DNA of 64,000 nucleotides, from the NCBI RefSeq assembly GCF_003111605.1, contig NZ_MZGU01000004.1, forward strand, positions 496,001-560,000, given 5' to 3'. Positions 55,731-64,000 of this stretch are shown piece by piece; position 1 is the first letter of the stretch; each line of letters opens with the position of its first letter. The position numbers and the translations under genes were made by a program. The notes beneath the pieces were generated by a model. That model saw nothing but the letters and a program-made list of their open reading frames with translations. It ran no database searches and had not been told where the DNA came from. Source of the DNA: Methanobrevibacter woesei. GTDB taxonomy: Archaea; Methanobacteriota; Methanobacteria; Methanobacteriales; Methanobacteriaceae.

Positions 55731-57347
55731 ATGGAGAGGATTTTTCTGACAAAATATATTATTATTACTGGGGGAGTTGTAAGTTCCATTGGTAAAGGTA
55801 TCACTTCCGCTTCTATGGGTCGTATTTTACGTTCCTATGGCTTAAATGTGGTAGCTATCAAAATTGATCCTTACTTAAATTGGGATTCTGGAACATTAAA
55901 TCCTTATCAACATGGTGAAGTTTTTGTTACAAATGATGGAATGGAAACTGATTTAGATTTAGGACATTATGAAAGATTTTTAGATGTAGAATTGCCTGGA
56001 TTGTCAAACATTACTACTGGTAAAGTTTACAAATCTGTTATTTCTAAAGAAAGAAAAGGTGAATTTTTAGGAGCTTGTGTTCAAGTTATTCCTCATATTA
56101 CTGATGAAATTAAAAGGATGATACGTAATATTTCTGATAAAAGGGAATATGATGTTGCTTTAATTGAACTTGGTGGTACTGTTGGGGACATTGAAAGCCA
56201 ACCTTTCTTAGAAGCTTTAAGACAATTAAGAAATGAAGAAGGCTCTGATAATGTAATGTTTGTACATGTTACATTTATTCCTTACTTAAATGCAGCTGGT
56301 GAGTTTAAAACTAAGCCAACTCAACATTCTACAAAAGAATTGAGAAGTATGGGTATTAATCCAGATGTAATTGTCTGCAGATCCCAGGAACCTATTGATG
56401 ATGGTTTAAAAGGTAAAATCGCTCACTTCTGTGATGTTGATTCTAAAGCTGTTGTAAACACTCCTGATGCAGGTACAATTTATGAAGTTCCATTAGTTCT
56501 TGAAGAAAATAACATTGGAAAACTTATTGTTGACAGAATCAATTTAGATGTTATTCCTGATTCCTCAAAATTGGATAGCTGGCGTGATATTGTTAAATCT
56601 CTTAAAATTGAAGAGCCTGAAGTAACAATTGGTATTGTTGGTAAATATGTTGAGCTTGAAGATGCATATATCAGTATAAGAGAATCTTTATTACATGCAG
56701 CAGCAAGTATTGGTGTTAAAGCTAATATCAAATTTGTAAGTTCTGATGTTGATGAATTAGATGAAGAAGTTATGAAAAGCCTCGATGGAATTTTAATACC
56801 TGGTGGATTTGGTGAAAGAGGTGTTGAAGGAAAACTTGATGCTGTAGAATATGCAATTGTCAATAAAGTTCCTCTTTTCGGAATATGTCTTGGAATGCAT
56901 TCTATTGTAATCCAATTTGCAAAACGTAATGGATATCCTGATGCAAATAGTTCTGAATTTAATGAAAAAACTGAACACCCTGTTATTGATATGATGGAAG
57001 AACAAAAGAAAATCAAAAATATGGGTGGAACTATGCGTTTAGGTTCTTATGACTGCAAACTGGTTAAAGGAACTAAAACTTATGAAGCTTATGGTGAAGA
57101 AGATATTTCTGAACGTCATAGACATAGATTTGAATTTAACAATGAATTTAGGCAAGATTTACAAGATAAAGGTTTAATTATTTCTGGTACAAGCCCTGAT
57201 GAATTCTTAGTTGAAATCGTTGAATTGCCAGATCATCCATGGGCTATTGGATGCCAATTCCACCCAGAATTTAAATCAAGGCCTAACAGACCTCATCCAT
57301 TATTTAAATCATTTTTAGAAGCTGTTCACGAGCATTCTAAAAATTAA
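55731..57347 (+). CDS. pyrG: CTP synthase
   Basis: 538 residues in the longest frame. It makes CTP from UTP with Gln or ammonia. The amidoligase half has [18 protein letters not shown] and [18 protein letters not shown]; the glutaminase half has the nucleophile in [14 protein letters not shown] and His/Glu in [12 protein letters not shown]. The start is uncertain: archaeal PyrG normally begins TKYIIITGG, and GGAGAGG (55733-55739) lies 6 nt before an in-frame CTG at 55746. The ATG at 55731 has no ribosome-binding site upstream. See findings. Confidence 0.95.
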   Translation: MERIFLTKYIIITGGVVSSIGKGITSASMGRILRSYGLNVVAIKIDPYLNWDSGTLNPYQHGEVFVTNDGMETDLDLGHYERFLDVELPGLSNITTGKVYKSVISKERKGEFLGACVQVIPHITDEIKRMIRNISDKREYDVALIELGGTVGDIESQPFLEALRQLRNEEGSDNVMFVHVTFIPYLNAAGEFKTKPTQHSTKELRSMGINPDVIVCRSQEPIDDGLKGKIAHFCDVDSKAVVNTPDAGTIYEVPLVLEENNIGKLIVDRINLDVIPDSSKLDSWRDIVKSLKIEEPEVTIGIVGKYVELEDAYISIRESLLHAAASIGVKANIKFVSSDVDELDEEVMKSLDGILIPGGFGERGVEGKLDAVEYAIVNKVPLFGICLGMHSIVIQFAKRNGYPDANSSEFNEKTEHPVIDMMEEQKKIKNMGGTMRLGSYDCKLVKGTKTYEAYGEEDISERHRHRFEFNNEFRQDLQDKGLIISGTSPDEFLVEIVELPDHPWAIGCQFHPEFKSRPNRPHPLFKSFLEAVHEHSKN

Positions 57348-57352
57348 CTTTT

Positions 57353-57778
57353 TCATTTTTGAACTGTTAGGTAGTCTAAATTATCTTTCCAGTTAATAAT
57401 AATCTTATTTTTTCCTTTTTCTATGTTTATATTTGTATTTATGTTGTTATAGTTATGTGATGATTTTATTGTTTTAGTATCTCCATTTTCCAGTGTTAAT
57501 GTTGTTGAAATGGATTTTGGAGAGATTTTCAATATGTAACTTCTATTGGAATCTATGTTGATTGTCTTTTTAGATCCTTGTCCCTGACTGTAAACTTCAC
57601 TGATTCCATTAGCTATTTTTGTTATATCTGATTTAGTATTTGCAATATCTGCTATCTCTAAGGTGTTTCCAATAGCTATTTCACTTAAGGGTATTGTAAA
57701 AATTGTTAATATGATTAAAGAGATTGCAAATATTAATATGAATTCCAATGAAAGCTGTCCTTTTTTATCTTTTATCAT
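57353..57778 (-). CDS. Class III signal-peptide (type IV pilin-like) protein
   Basis: 141 residues. The N-terminus KDKKGQLSLEFILIFAISL has the archaeal class III motif with Q-x-S-x-E-F after the cleavage site, followed by a hydrophobic helix of about 20 residues. The rest is a soluble beta-rich domain. Such proteins are pilins or secreted subunits processed by EppA-type peptidase. The gene abuts the A24 peptidase gene with no gap (its start directly follows that stop), so the pair is co-transcribed. Confidence 0.85.
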   Translation of the reverse strand: MIKDKKGQLSLEFILIFAISLIILTIFTIPLSEIAIGNTLEIADIANTKSDITKIANGISEVYSQGQGSKKTINIDSNRSYILKISPKSISTTLTLENGDTKTIKSSHNYNNINTNINIEKGKNKIIINWKDNLDYLTVQK

Positions 57779-58648
57779 TTATATCACGAGAAATAGGTTT
57801 CTTATTAATATAATTGTCAAATCACCAAAGAATAATGCAATTACATAACCAATAGCTATAAAAGGAGCAAAAGGAATTCCTAATTTTATAGATATGTTCT
57901 TGGAGATAATATTTTGACTATACATGATTTTTAAGAGATACATGTCCTTTTCTGTTAATCCTCCAGCTGTTGAAGATTTAAAATAGTAGTTGTATCCTTC
58001 TTCTTTTGGTGCTTTATAAACTTTTAAATTTCCTTTATTTTCTGTTATCAAATCTAAAATATGCTTATCATTAAAATAGAAATTATTAATTATCATTCCT
58101 TCTTTTAATTCAGGAATGGGTATTATTTTATTGAAATGTGTTTTAATAAATAATAGAAAGTTCCTGTAATTTATCAAATTGATAGCTAGTTCCTCATTTT
58201 TTGAAAATATTTTATTTTTCATATTTAGGTAGAAAATTAACATAACTAAAAAAGGAAAACTTATTAAAATTGAGTTAATTATTACTGTAAATGAAAAGGG
58301 GTAGATTGATAATTGAGGATAAATATTTAAAATTGGAATTTCTACTGCAAATGGTGTAACTGCAGATATTCCTGTTAATAATTTTACATCACCACCACCC
58401 CAAATCTTTAATTTCCATATTAAATAACATATGCTGTAGGTTATCACTGATGAAATAATGGAACTTAAAATGAATTTAATGTTATGTGTGATTAATGATA
58501 ATAATCCATTTGTTACAAAACCGAAGATGATTAAAAATAATGTGATTTTGTCAGGTATTATTCCTTTTTTCAAGTCAAAAATAACTCCTGTACTTATTAG
58601 AATTAGGCTAAAAATAATTTGTAATAAAATAATAATGGTATAAATCAT
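57779..58648 (-). CDS. Class III signal-peptide peptidase (A24, EppA-like)
   Basis: 289 residues with about seven membrane segments. The two active-site Asp residues are Asp25 in VIFDLKKGIIPDK and Asp87 in the GGGDVKL motif, as in prepilin and preflagellin peptidases. A hydrophilic insert of roughly 90 residues (about 150-240) separates two membrane parts, and GIPFAPFIAIGYVIALFFGD ends the protein in the usual EppA/TadV style. It cleaves class III signal peptides such as that of the adjacent 57353 product. Confidence 0.85.
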   Translation of the reverse strand: MIYTIIILLQIIFSLILISTGVIFDLKKGIIPDKITLFLIIFGFVTNGLLSLITHNIKFILSSIISSVITYSICYLIWKLKIWGGGDVKLLTGISAVTPFAVEIPILNIYPQLSIYPFSFTVIINSILISFPFLVMLIFYLNMKNKIFSKNEELAINLINYRNFLLFIKTHFNKIIPIPELKEGMIINNFYFNDKHILDLITENKGNLKVYKAPKEEGYNYYFKSSTAGGLTEKDMYLLKIMYSQNIISKNISIKLGIPFAPFIAIGYVIALFFGDLTIILIRNLFLVI

Positions 58649-58830
58649 ATTTTTTAATTATTTTTAAATAATATTTTAAATAAATAGGAATTTATTAAAT
58701 TAAATTGTTATATGAGAATAAAATTAATTTAAATACACTTATCTTTATTTTATCAAAAGATATTTTAATTACAAATTTTATAATATATTACAATTTAAAG
58801 ATAAATATTATTTTACTGGCGTGTGAATTT

Positions 58831-59637
58831 ATGGATTTTTTAACTTTTATAGTCTATATAGTGCTATTTGTTATTTTAATGATATTTGTTTTTTCAATAG
58901 GGATGTTAAAACCTTTCATGCGTAAAAAAGAAATGGCTTTAGTTTTGATTTCTGCATTTTTTATAGGTTCATTAGGTGGGGCATTTTTCCTGTCTCCTAT
59001 TTATGATGATGTTCCTGAAATGATGAGTAATTTTGAGAAAGTTGTCCCTTCTAATGAAGAAACAATGGACTTGATGTTTTCTTCATCATTGGATATTGAT
59101 GAATTAGAAAAAAATTTAACTGAGACTGAAGGTGTTGAATCATTTACAACTACTGGAATAACGTTCCAAATGTGGCGGTTTGATGATAATGAGTATGCAT
59201 ACTTCCAGTCTGTAATTCCTAATATTGACTCTCATTATGAAAATTTCACTGTTAATCAGTCTGGAAAAATTGATATTGATATTGAAAGAGGATATGATAC
59301 TTCATCTGCTTTAAAATCATTTTCAGATTGGTATACTGAAGTTTATGGAGGATCTATTTCATATGCACAGATTCAAGCTGAAGTTGTTTTAAAATCTTCT
59401 GCATTGGATACTGTTGAAGAAAACTTACTAGCTAGAGGTATTGTTGCAACCAATATTGAAGGACCAGTTCAAGATAGTATTGAAAATACAAATAGTTCTA
59501 TGTTATCTAACACTGAATTTATCCTTTGTTCTGGTGTTGTTGGGGTTATTGTTTCAATTTGTGGAGTTTACTGTGATAATATTGTTGTTGCATTTAGAAA
59601 ATTTAAAAAATTCCTTAATGCAAAAGTAAAAAGGTAG
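58831..59637 (+). CDS. Methanogen membrane protein of unknown function
   Basis: 268 residues from ATG 58831; upstream in-frame codons to 58705 are AT-rich with no better start. Two N-terminal membrane segments (about 2-25 and 37-55), an extracellular or cytosolic domain of about 170 residues with IDELEKNLTETEGVESFTTTG and a SDWYTEVYGGSISYAQIQAE region, and a C-terminal membrane segment with CSGVVGVIVSICGVYC, then a basic tail. I recognise no family. It is divergent from the A24 peptidase and 7 nt before dph6. Confidence 0.65.
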   Translation: MDFLTFIVYIVLFVILMIFVFSIGMLKPFMRKKEMALVLISAFFIGSLGGAFFLSPIYDDVPEMMSNFEKVVPSNEETMDLMFSSSLDIDELEKNLTETEGVESFTTTGITFQMWRFDDNEYAYFQSVIPNIDSHYENFTVNQSGKIDIDIERGYDTSSALKSFSDWYTEVYGGSISYAQIQAEVVLKSSALDTVEENLLARGIVATNIEGPVQDSIENTNSSMLSNTEFILCSGVVGVIVSICGVYCDNIVVAFRKFKKFLNAKVKR

Positions 59638-59644
59638 TTAACTC

Positions 59645-60325
59645 ATGAATGTAGCAGTATTATTTTCTGGCGGGAAAGATAGTGTCATGGCATTACACAG
59701 TGCTTTAGAGAAAGGAGAAGATGTTCTATATCTCCTTTCTATGAAGTCTATTAATGATGAATCTTATATGTTTCATGTGCCTAATATTGACCTCACTAAT
59801 TTACTTGCAGAAGCTCTTGATATTCCTCTAATTGTGGCTGAAACTAATGGTATTAAAGAAGAGGAATTGCAAGATTTAAAAGAGCAATTTAAAAATCTTA
59901 AAGATTATGGTGTTGAGTGTATATATACTGGTGCTTTATATTCAGTTTATCAAAAATCAAGGATTGAAAAATTGGCCGATGAAATTGGTCTTAAGGTAGT
60001 TTCACCTTACTGGCATGTAGATGAACTTGAATATATGGAAAAGATTATTTCTTTAGGTTTTGAAGTTATTATCAGTGGTGTTTTTGCATATGGTCTAGAT
60101 GAATCTTGGTTAGGTCGTAAAATTGATAAAAAAGCTTTGAGTGAGCTAATTGAGATAAATAAGAAATGTGCCGTTAATCTGGCCTTTGAAGGTGGAGAAG
60201 CAGAAACTCTAGTTGTTGATGGACCAATATTTAAAAAAAGAATTTGCATAAAAGAAGCTAAAAAGGATTGGCATTTTGATAATGGTGTGTATATTATTGA
60301 AAAAGCAGTATTAGAAGAAAAATAA
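59645..60325 (+). CDS. dph6: Diphthine-ammonia ligase
   Basis: 226 residues. It amidates diphthine on elongation factor 2, the last step of diphthamide synthesis. The adenine-nucleotide hydrolase PP-loop is VLFSGGKDSVMALHSAL; PYWHVDELEYMEKIISLGFEVIISGVFAYGLDESWLGR and FEGGEAETLVVDGPIFKKRI are family hallmarks. It is downstream of the unknown membrane protein gene and convergent with the UPF0200 kinase gene. Confidence 0.93.
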   Translation: MNVAVLFSGGKDSVMALHSALEKGEDVLYLLSMKSINDESYMFHVPNIDLTNLLAEALDIPLIVAETNGIKEEELQDLKEQFKNLKDYGVECIYTGALYSVYQKSRIEKLADEIGLKVVSPYWHVDELEYMEKIISLGFEVIISGVFAYGLDESWLGRKIDKKALSELIEINKKCAVNLAFEGGEAETLVVDGPIFKKRICIKEAKKDWHFDNGVYIIEKAVLEEK

Positions 60326-60333
60326 ATGTTTTT

Positions 60334-60870
60334 TCACATTTTTTCTTCTAAAAATTCATTTATTTTATTTTTATAGTCTTCAAGACTTCCTTCATTAATT
60401 ATTATTTTATCAGAAAGGGCAATAACAGTTCCTATACCAAAATTTAATTCCATTTGATCCCTATTTACAAATTCCTCATAATTTTGGGAATCATCTTCTC
60501 TTTTTCTATTTTGCAATCTTTTAAAACGTAAATTTGGATTTGCAAAAATAGAGAGGATTATAAAGTCTTTAAAATTCTCTTTAAAAAGATTAACTTCAAA
60601 TGGGCTTCTAATACCTTCAACTATGATTGTATTATTAAATCCATCTTCTATTATGCCTTTTATCTTAGCAATAGTTAATTCTGCCACTATGTATTTTCCA
60701 TGTTCTTTTCTTAAGTTAGTTGCAGTTGTTTTTGAGTCTTCTCCTCTTTTTTTAGCTTCTTCACGTATTATATCTCCCATACTTACAATAATAGCTCCTT
60801 TTTCAACAGCTAATTCAGAAACTAAACTTTTTCCAGATCCCGGTAATCCTGATATTCCAAATATTTTCAT
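60334..60870 (-). CDS. UPF0200 family nucleotide kinase-like protein
   Basis: 178 residues. A P-loop kinase fold of UPF0200: the Walker A motif is in IFGISGLPGSGKSLVSEL, VSMGDIIREEAKKRG and VEGIRSPFEVNLFK follow, and the DxD-like region NPNLRFKRLQNRKREDD is near residue 110. It resembles dephospho-CoA and nucleoside kinases but the substrate is not established. It lies 8 nt after the phosphopantothenate synthetase gene and is co-transcribed with it. Confidence 0.85.
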   Translation of the reverse strand: MKIFGISGLPGSGKSLVSELAVEKGAIIVSMGDIIREEAKKRGEDSKTTATNLRKEHGKYIVAELTIAKIKGIIEDGFNNTIIVEGIRSPFEVNLFKENFKDFIILSIFANPNLRFKRLQNRKREDDSQNYEEFVNRDQMELNFGIGTVIALSDKIIINEGSLEDYKNKINEFLEEKM

Positions 60871-60878
60871 ATAATCAA

Positions 60879-61616
60879 CTAACCTTTTACTTTGAACTGT
60901 TCTAATGATTCTTTAAGATTGTCTTTGTTATCGAAATCATTTTTAATGTTTACAAGGAATTCCTTATCCTGTTCCTTTAAATCTTCAGCTATTTTGCACA
61001 TAAATGGAATTGCTCTTACTACATTATCTACAATAGTGATGTCAGATTTTATTGCAGTTCTAGATAATGGATTTAAATCAATAGCTATAATGGTTTTTCC
61101 AGTTTTGCTTAATATTTCGGCTCTATCTCCATCTTCTAATGGAACTAAAACTACATCTGCATTATATATTCCAGTTTTACTAGCTGAAGCTCTTGGATTT
61201 TCAATATTTTTAATATATTTAAGTTCATCATCATTAGTTCCAAGAATGTTTTCCCATCCTCTTTCTTTGTACATTTCAGCTATTTTTTCAACACGTTCAT
61301 CAGTTCTATAGAATAAATTTATTTCTATTTTTGCATCTAATACTTCTGCAAGTTTGATTATATCATCAATAGCTAATGCAGTTGTATTTCCGTTAACTGA
61401 AATTACAGGGTTATTTGCAAGTAGCATTGAAGCAACAGTGGCATACATTGCTCTTTTTGCTGGAAATGTTGTGCGTTCACCAAGCAAATAATCAAAAGCT
61501 TCTCCCCTACCATGAGCTATTAAAGCAGAATCAGCTAAAATGCCTTCTTTACTTGCCTCTACCATTTTTTCCCTTAAAAGTAATGATTCATAGCGTGGAT
61601 GTGATTTTGGTATCAT
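60879..61616 (-). CDS. 4-phosphopantoate--beta-alanine ligase (phosphopantothenate synthetase)
   Basis: 245 residues. The archaeal enzyme (DUF137) that joins 4-phosphopantoate and beta-alanine, replacing bacterial PanC/PanK in CoA synthesis. IPKSHPRYESLLLREKMVE starts the protein, and IAHGRGEAFDYLLGERTT, NGNTTALAIDDIIKLAEV and SRTAIKSDITIVDNVVRA are characteristic. It sits between a small membrane protein gene (4-nt gap) and the UPF0200 kinase gene. Confidence 0.93.
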   Translation of the reverse strand: MIPKSHPRYESLLLREKMVEASKEGILADSALIAHGRGEAFDYLLGERTTFPAKRAMYATVASMLLANNPVISVNGNTTALAIDDIIKLAEVLDAKIEINLFYRTDERVEKIAEMYKERGWENILGTNDDELKYIKNIENPRASASKTGIYNADVVLVPLEDGDRAEILSKTGKTIIAIDLNPLSRTAIKSDITIVDNVVRAIPFMCKIAEDLKEQDKEFLVNIKNDFDNKDNLKESLEQFKVKG

Positions 61617-61620
61617 AATA

Positions 61621-62007
61621 TCACCTTAAACTTATTGTCATTTGAGCTAAATAACCGATAAATGTTGTTATTAATATCATTAGTACAAACATAGAAACCA
61701 AATGGATGGAGTATGGTTCTACAATAGCATTTGGATTTCCAGGCAATATAAAAAAGGATAAATCGCATAGTATATCCATTATAAAGAAGACTAGTCCTGC
61801 TTTAAACCCTTCTCTGATTTCATGTTCATTGAACTCCCTAATATATAAAATTCCAAAGAAACCAGTTACAACAATGATTGTTATTGGGATTGAAAGGTTA
61901 ATATATGGAAGTGAATCAATATCAAGGAAAGGCGCAATAATAGAACTGATAATGCATATAAATAGCCATGAAAGAAATCCATAAATTATTGCACGTTTTA
62001 AATCCAT
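61621..62007 (-). CDS. Small four-helix membrane protein
   Basis: 128 residues with about four hydrophobic segments (about 5-25, 38-55, 70-90, 103-123). It has a DLSFFILPGNPN loop and a C-terminal AQMTISLR. No family is recognised. It is the first gene of the unit that includes phosphopantothenate synthetase and UPF0200 on the minus strand, with 4 nt between them, so a link to CoA metabolism by operon is possible but not supported otherwise. Confidence 0.65.
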   Translation of the reverse strand: MDLKRAIIYGFLSWLFICIISSIIAPFLDIDSLPYINLSIPITIIVVTGFFGILYIREFNEHEIREGFKAGLVFFIMDILCDLSFFILPGNPNAIVEPYSIHLVSMFVLMILITTFIGYLAQMTISLR

Positions 62008-62296
62008 TTTATCATCAATGTTTGTTTTTTTTTATAAATTTTATCTTTCATTGAACTTAATTATGAAAGAATATAATGTTATTAAATTTATATTATTTAT
62101 ATTAATCCTAATTAAAGTAGATTATTGTTTTTTAAACACATTTTATTTCATTATTAAATGTATCTTTTCTTTAATATCTCTTTATTCTCTGGATTTACAG
62201 TTTAGTATATTGACAGATAAGTGTAAAGAGTATGATTGTGTTTTATTTAAAACATTTGAATAACTATTTAATTGTTTAATATAATACAATGATATA

Positions 62297-63349
62297 ATGT
62301 CACAAAGAGAAGAACATGAAAAATATTTGTTGAAAGCTATTTTATCTCATTCCTTGTCTTCAGAAAATCCCTCTGATGAAACAAAATTAAGAGCTTATAA
62401 AAATTCACCTAGTTTTTTTAAGGCTTATGAAAATGAACTTCTAGAAGAATATAAAGGATTTAACTTTAATGATTTTTCTGATAATAAAGAAATTAGCACA
62501 TCTAATGGGGATACTTTAGAAATAGTTAAAAAACACAATGTTAATTTTAAACTGAAAGATAACAACTTTAAAAATGAGATAAAGAGCAACCTTAAATTGA
62601 TTCCTAAAATTGGTATTAAAACAGAGGAAAAACTTAAGAAAAAAGGTTACTGTACATGGGATGATTTAAAAAATCATGATTCTTTTTGTGATAATGCTTC
62701 AAAGCTATCAGATAGTTTGGAAGATATGGAATTTAAGGATATTTTATCATTGTTGGAAGATAATAAATATTCTAAAAAATGTGGGCTTAATAGTTTAAAA
62801 GCAGCTAGTCTGGTAGAACCTGAAAACTTTAAGTTTATGGATATTGAAACTTTAGGCCTTTCTAATGTTCCAATTGTTTTGATTGGTGTTGCAAGTATTA
62901 AGAATAATAATATTATTTCAAAACAGTACCTGTTAAGAGATCCAGTTGAGGAACCTGCTCTTTTAGAAGCTTATTTGGATAATTTAGATGATGATTCTGT
63001 TCATGTAACTTTTAATGGGAAATTTTTTGATGTTCCTTTTATTAAACAAAGATTAAATTATTATAGAATGCCTGATGATAAGCTAGATAAGCCCCATTTT
63101 GATTTATTGTATTTTGCAAGGAATCTATGGAAAGACCAGTTGCCAAACTGTCAGCTGCAAACAATCGAAAAGGAAATTTTTGGTATTGAACGGGAAAATG
63201 ATGTGCCTGGTCAGTTTGTTCCAGGTTTTTACAATACTTATTTAAAAAATAGTAATCTAGGTCCTTTAGTTCCAATTGTGGAACATAATCGTGAGGATAT
63301 TGTTTCATTGGTCAGTTTTCTAATGAAAATGTATGATGAAATTAATTAA
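62297..63349 (+). CDS. RNase H-fold exonuclease (YprB-like) with helix-hairpin-helix region
   Basis: 350 residues. The N-terminal half has a helix-hairpin-helix-like segment (IPKIGIKTEEKLKKKGYCTWD, about 112-132). The C-terminal half (about 178-350) is an RNase H-like DEDD domain: Asp/Glu in FMDIETLGLSN, an Asp in VTFNGKFFDVPFIKQRL, a DLLYFARNLW segment and HNREDIVSLV. It resembles YprB family nucleases of bacteria and archaea. Function in DNA repair is suggested by the fold only. It is monocistronic. Confidence 0.82.
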   Translation: MSQREEHEKYLLKAILSHSLSSENPSDETKLRAYKNSPSFFKAYENELLEEYKGFNFNDFSDNKEISTSNGDTLEIVKKHNVNFKLKDNNFKNEIKSNLKLIPKIGIKTEEKLKKKGYCTWDDLKNHDSFCDNASKLSDSLEDMEFKDILSLLEDNKYSKKCGLNSLKAASLVEPENFKFMDIETLGLSNVPIVLIGVASIKNNNIISKQYLLRDPVEEPALLEAYLDNLDDDSVHVTFNGKFFDVPFIKQRLNYYRMPDDKLDKPHFDLLYFARNLWKDQLPNCQLQTIEKEIFGIERENDVPGQFVPGFYNTYLKNSNLGPLVPIVEHNREDIVSLVSFLMKMYDEIN

Positions 63350-63368
63350 AAAAAGAAAAGATTAAATT

Positions 63369-64000
63369 CTATAAGTAGAATTCTGGTTCTTTTCTTTGTG
63401 CAAAATTAGCTGAAAATTCTTTTTCTTTTTCTTCAAATGCAGGAGTGTTAAATGACCTTGCATTGTCTTGACAAATTGCAACACATGCAGTACATGCATC
63501 ACATTTGCTTGCATCAGTTTCAACTGGATCATCATCGCTTATAGCATCATTAGGACATATGCTTACACAGTCGTAACAGAATGTACAAAGAGTTTCATCA
63601 CAAATAGGAACCCAAGGCATATCTTTAAGTTCTACATATGGCCTATTTCCAGGCACTTCAATATCATTAAATTCATCATTTGCTAATTTTTCAATACATT
63701 TTGCAGCGAAATCATTGAGTTTTTCAGTATCTTCAGCATCTGGTCTTCCAGCTGCAACTTTAGTGAATAATGAATGTTGACTTACTGGGGTAGAAGCTGC
63801 AAGTATTTTAAATCCGTTTTCTTTAAGTAAATCTACTAATTCAAGTAAACAGTCTCCAATATTTGCATTTCCATAATTTGCAATAGCTATTGCAGGAGTG
63901 TCGTTTCCTTTGAAGTTTTCTATAATGCTTCTTGCATATTGAGGCATTCTACCTGCAAAAATTGGAACACCAATAATTAGAAGTTCGTCCTCTTCAAAGG
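63369..64000 (-). CDS. Flavodoxin-ferredoxin fusion (EFR1-type), partial
   Basis: The frame is open to the right edge, so the start is outside the window (an internal ATG at 63947 would not be the true start, because FEEDELLIIGVPIFAGR precedes it in frame). The visible part has a flavodoxin-like C-terminal half with TPAIAIANYGNANIGDC, followed by two 4Fe-4S modules near the C-terminus: CDETLCTFCYDCVSICPN and CDACTACVAICQD. These transfer electrons within the anaerobic metabolism. Its partners are unknown. Confidence 0.87.
   Translation of the reverse strand, partial: FEEDELLIIGVPIFAGRMPQYARSIIENFKGNDTPAIAIANYGNANIGDCLLELVDLLKENGFKILAASTPVSQHSLFTKVAAGRPDAEDTEKLNDFAAKCIEKLANDEFNDIEVPGNRPYVELKDMPWVPICDETLCTFCYDCVSICPNDAISDDDPVETDASKCDACTACVAICQDNARSFNTPAFEEKEKEFSANFAQRKEPEFYL

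Noticed and set aside
62018-62263. An 81-residue hydrophobic ORF on the plus strand between 62007 and 62297.
   Set aside because: It is extremely AT-rich, has no ribosome-binding site, no recognisable domain and Phe/Ile/Leu bias as expected from AT-rich random sequence, so I regard it as non-coding.

Overview
The window is archaeal and very AT-rich, and it reads as a Methanobrevibacter-type methanogen (order Methanobacteriales), probably a gut lineage close to M. smithii. Supporting genes are an F420H2 oxidase (FprA), a thermosome, an HMfA-type histone, HMG-CoA reductase, aIF2-gamma and aIF5B, archaeal ribosomal proteins (L7Ae, S28e, L24e, S6e, S24e, S27ae, L37e), RNA polymerase subunits E' and E'', an archaeal LSm protein, and a secreted protein with pseudomurein-binding repeats. 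Gene starts typically follow an AAAGGTGA-like ribosome-binding site. TATA boxes read TTTATATA. I found no rRNA, tRNA, CRISPR array or complete insertion sequence.

Layout. 1-5.8 kb: the 3' end of a P-II regulator, an S26-like peptidase and aroD on the minus strand, then an unknown protein, sucD and hmgA, then minus-strand DUF116 and small zinc-ribbon genes. 5.9-9.2 kb: fprA with a small leader gene, and the thermosome. 9.8-15.2 kb: one 1778-residue secreted protein combining Ig-like repeats, a TIM-barrel hydrolase-like domain, pseudomurein-binding repeats, a Cys4-type zinc ribbon and a C-terminal transglutaminase/C71-like peptidase. 15.2-20.1 kb: DtxR-type regulator, tRNA splicing endonuclease, trpS, SpoIIM-like protein, thrC and histone. 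20.5-28.1 kb: a long translation and transcription block (L7Ae-S28e-L24e-ndk-infB-S6e-aIF2-gamma-PIN-ppa-rpoE1-rpoE2-dephospho-CoA kinase-S24e-S27ae). 28-40 kb: argH, a PP-loop thiolase-like enzyme, a hexapeptide acyltransferase, two rubredoxins, YigZ, arfB, a PUA protein, LSm, L37e, nitroreductase, a bacterial-type RNase III, and convergent metX (with CBS domains) and metY.

40-52 kb carries the accessory material: a frameshifted Rpn-type nuclease gene, a 904-residue-class repeat protein with a zinc ribbon that I cannot assign, and an Rpn-type gene with a 12-bp tandem repeat. Between them lies a conserved amino-acid block (asnB, gatC-like, ACT protein, hom, and an ApgM-like protein that is a good homoserine kinase candidate), followed by three flavoproteins and an esterase. 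52-64 kb: an ABC exporter with a beta-propeller lipoprotein-like partner, pyrG, a class III signal-peptide protein next to its likely prepilin peptidase, an unknown membrane protein, dph6, a CoA-biosynthesis operon (phosphopantothenate synthetase), an RNase H-fold exonuclease, and a flavodoxin-ferredoxin protein running off the right edge.

How it fits together. The aspartate family is well covered (hom, probable homoserine kinase, thrC, metX, metY, asnB), as are two steps of archaeal CoA synthesis and oxygen detoxification (FprA, rubredoxins, flavoproteins). The most interesting elements are the dual-domain pseudomurein-targeting giant protein, the unassigned repeat protein at 41.2-43.9 kb, the EppA/class III pilin pair, the RNase III, and a possible kink-turn in the L7Ae leader.
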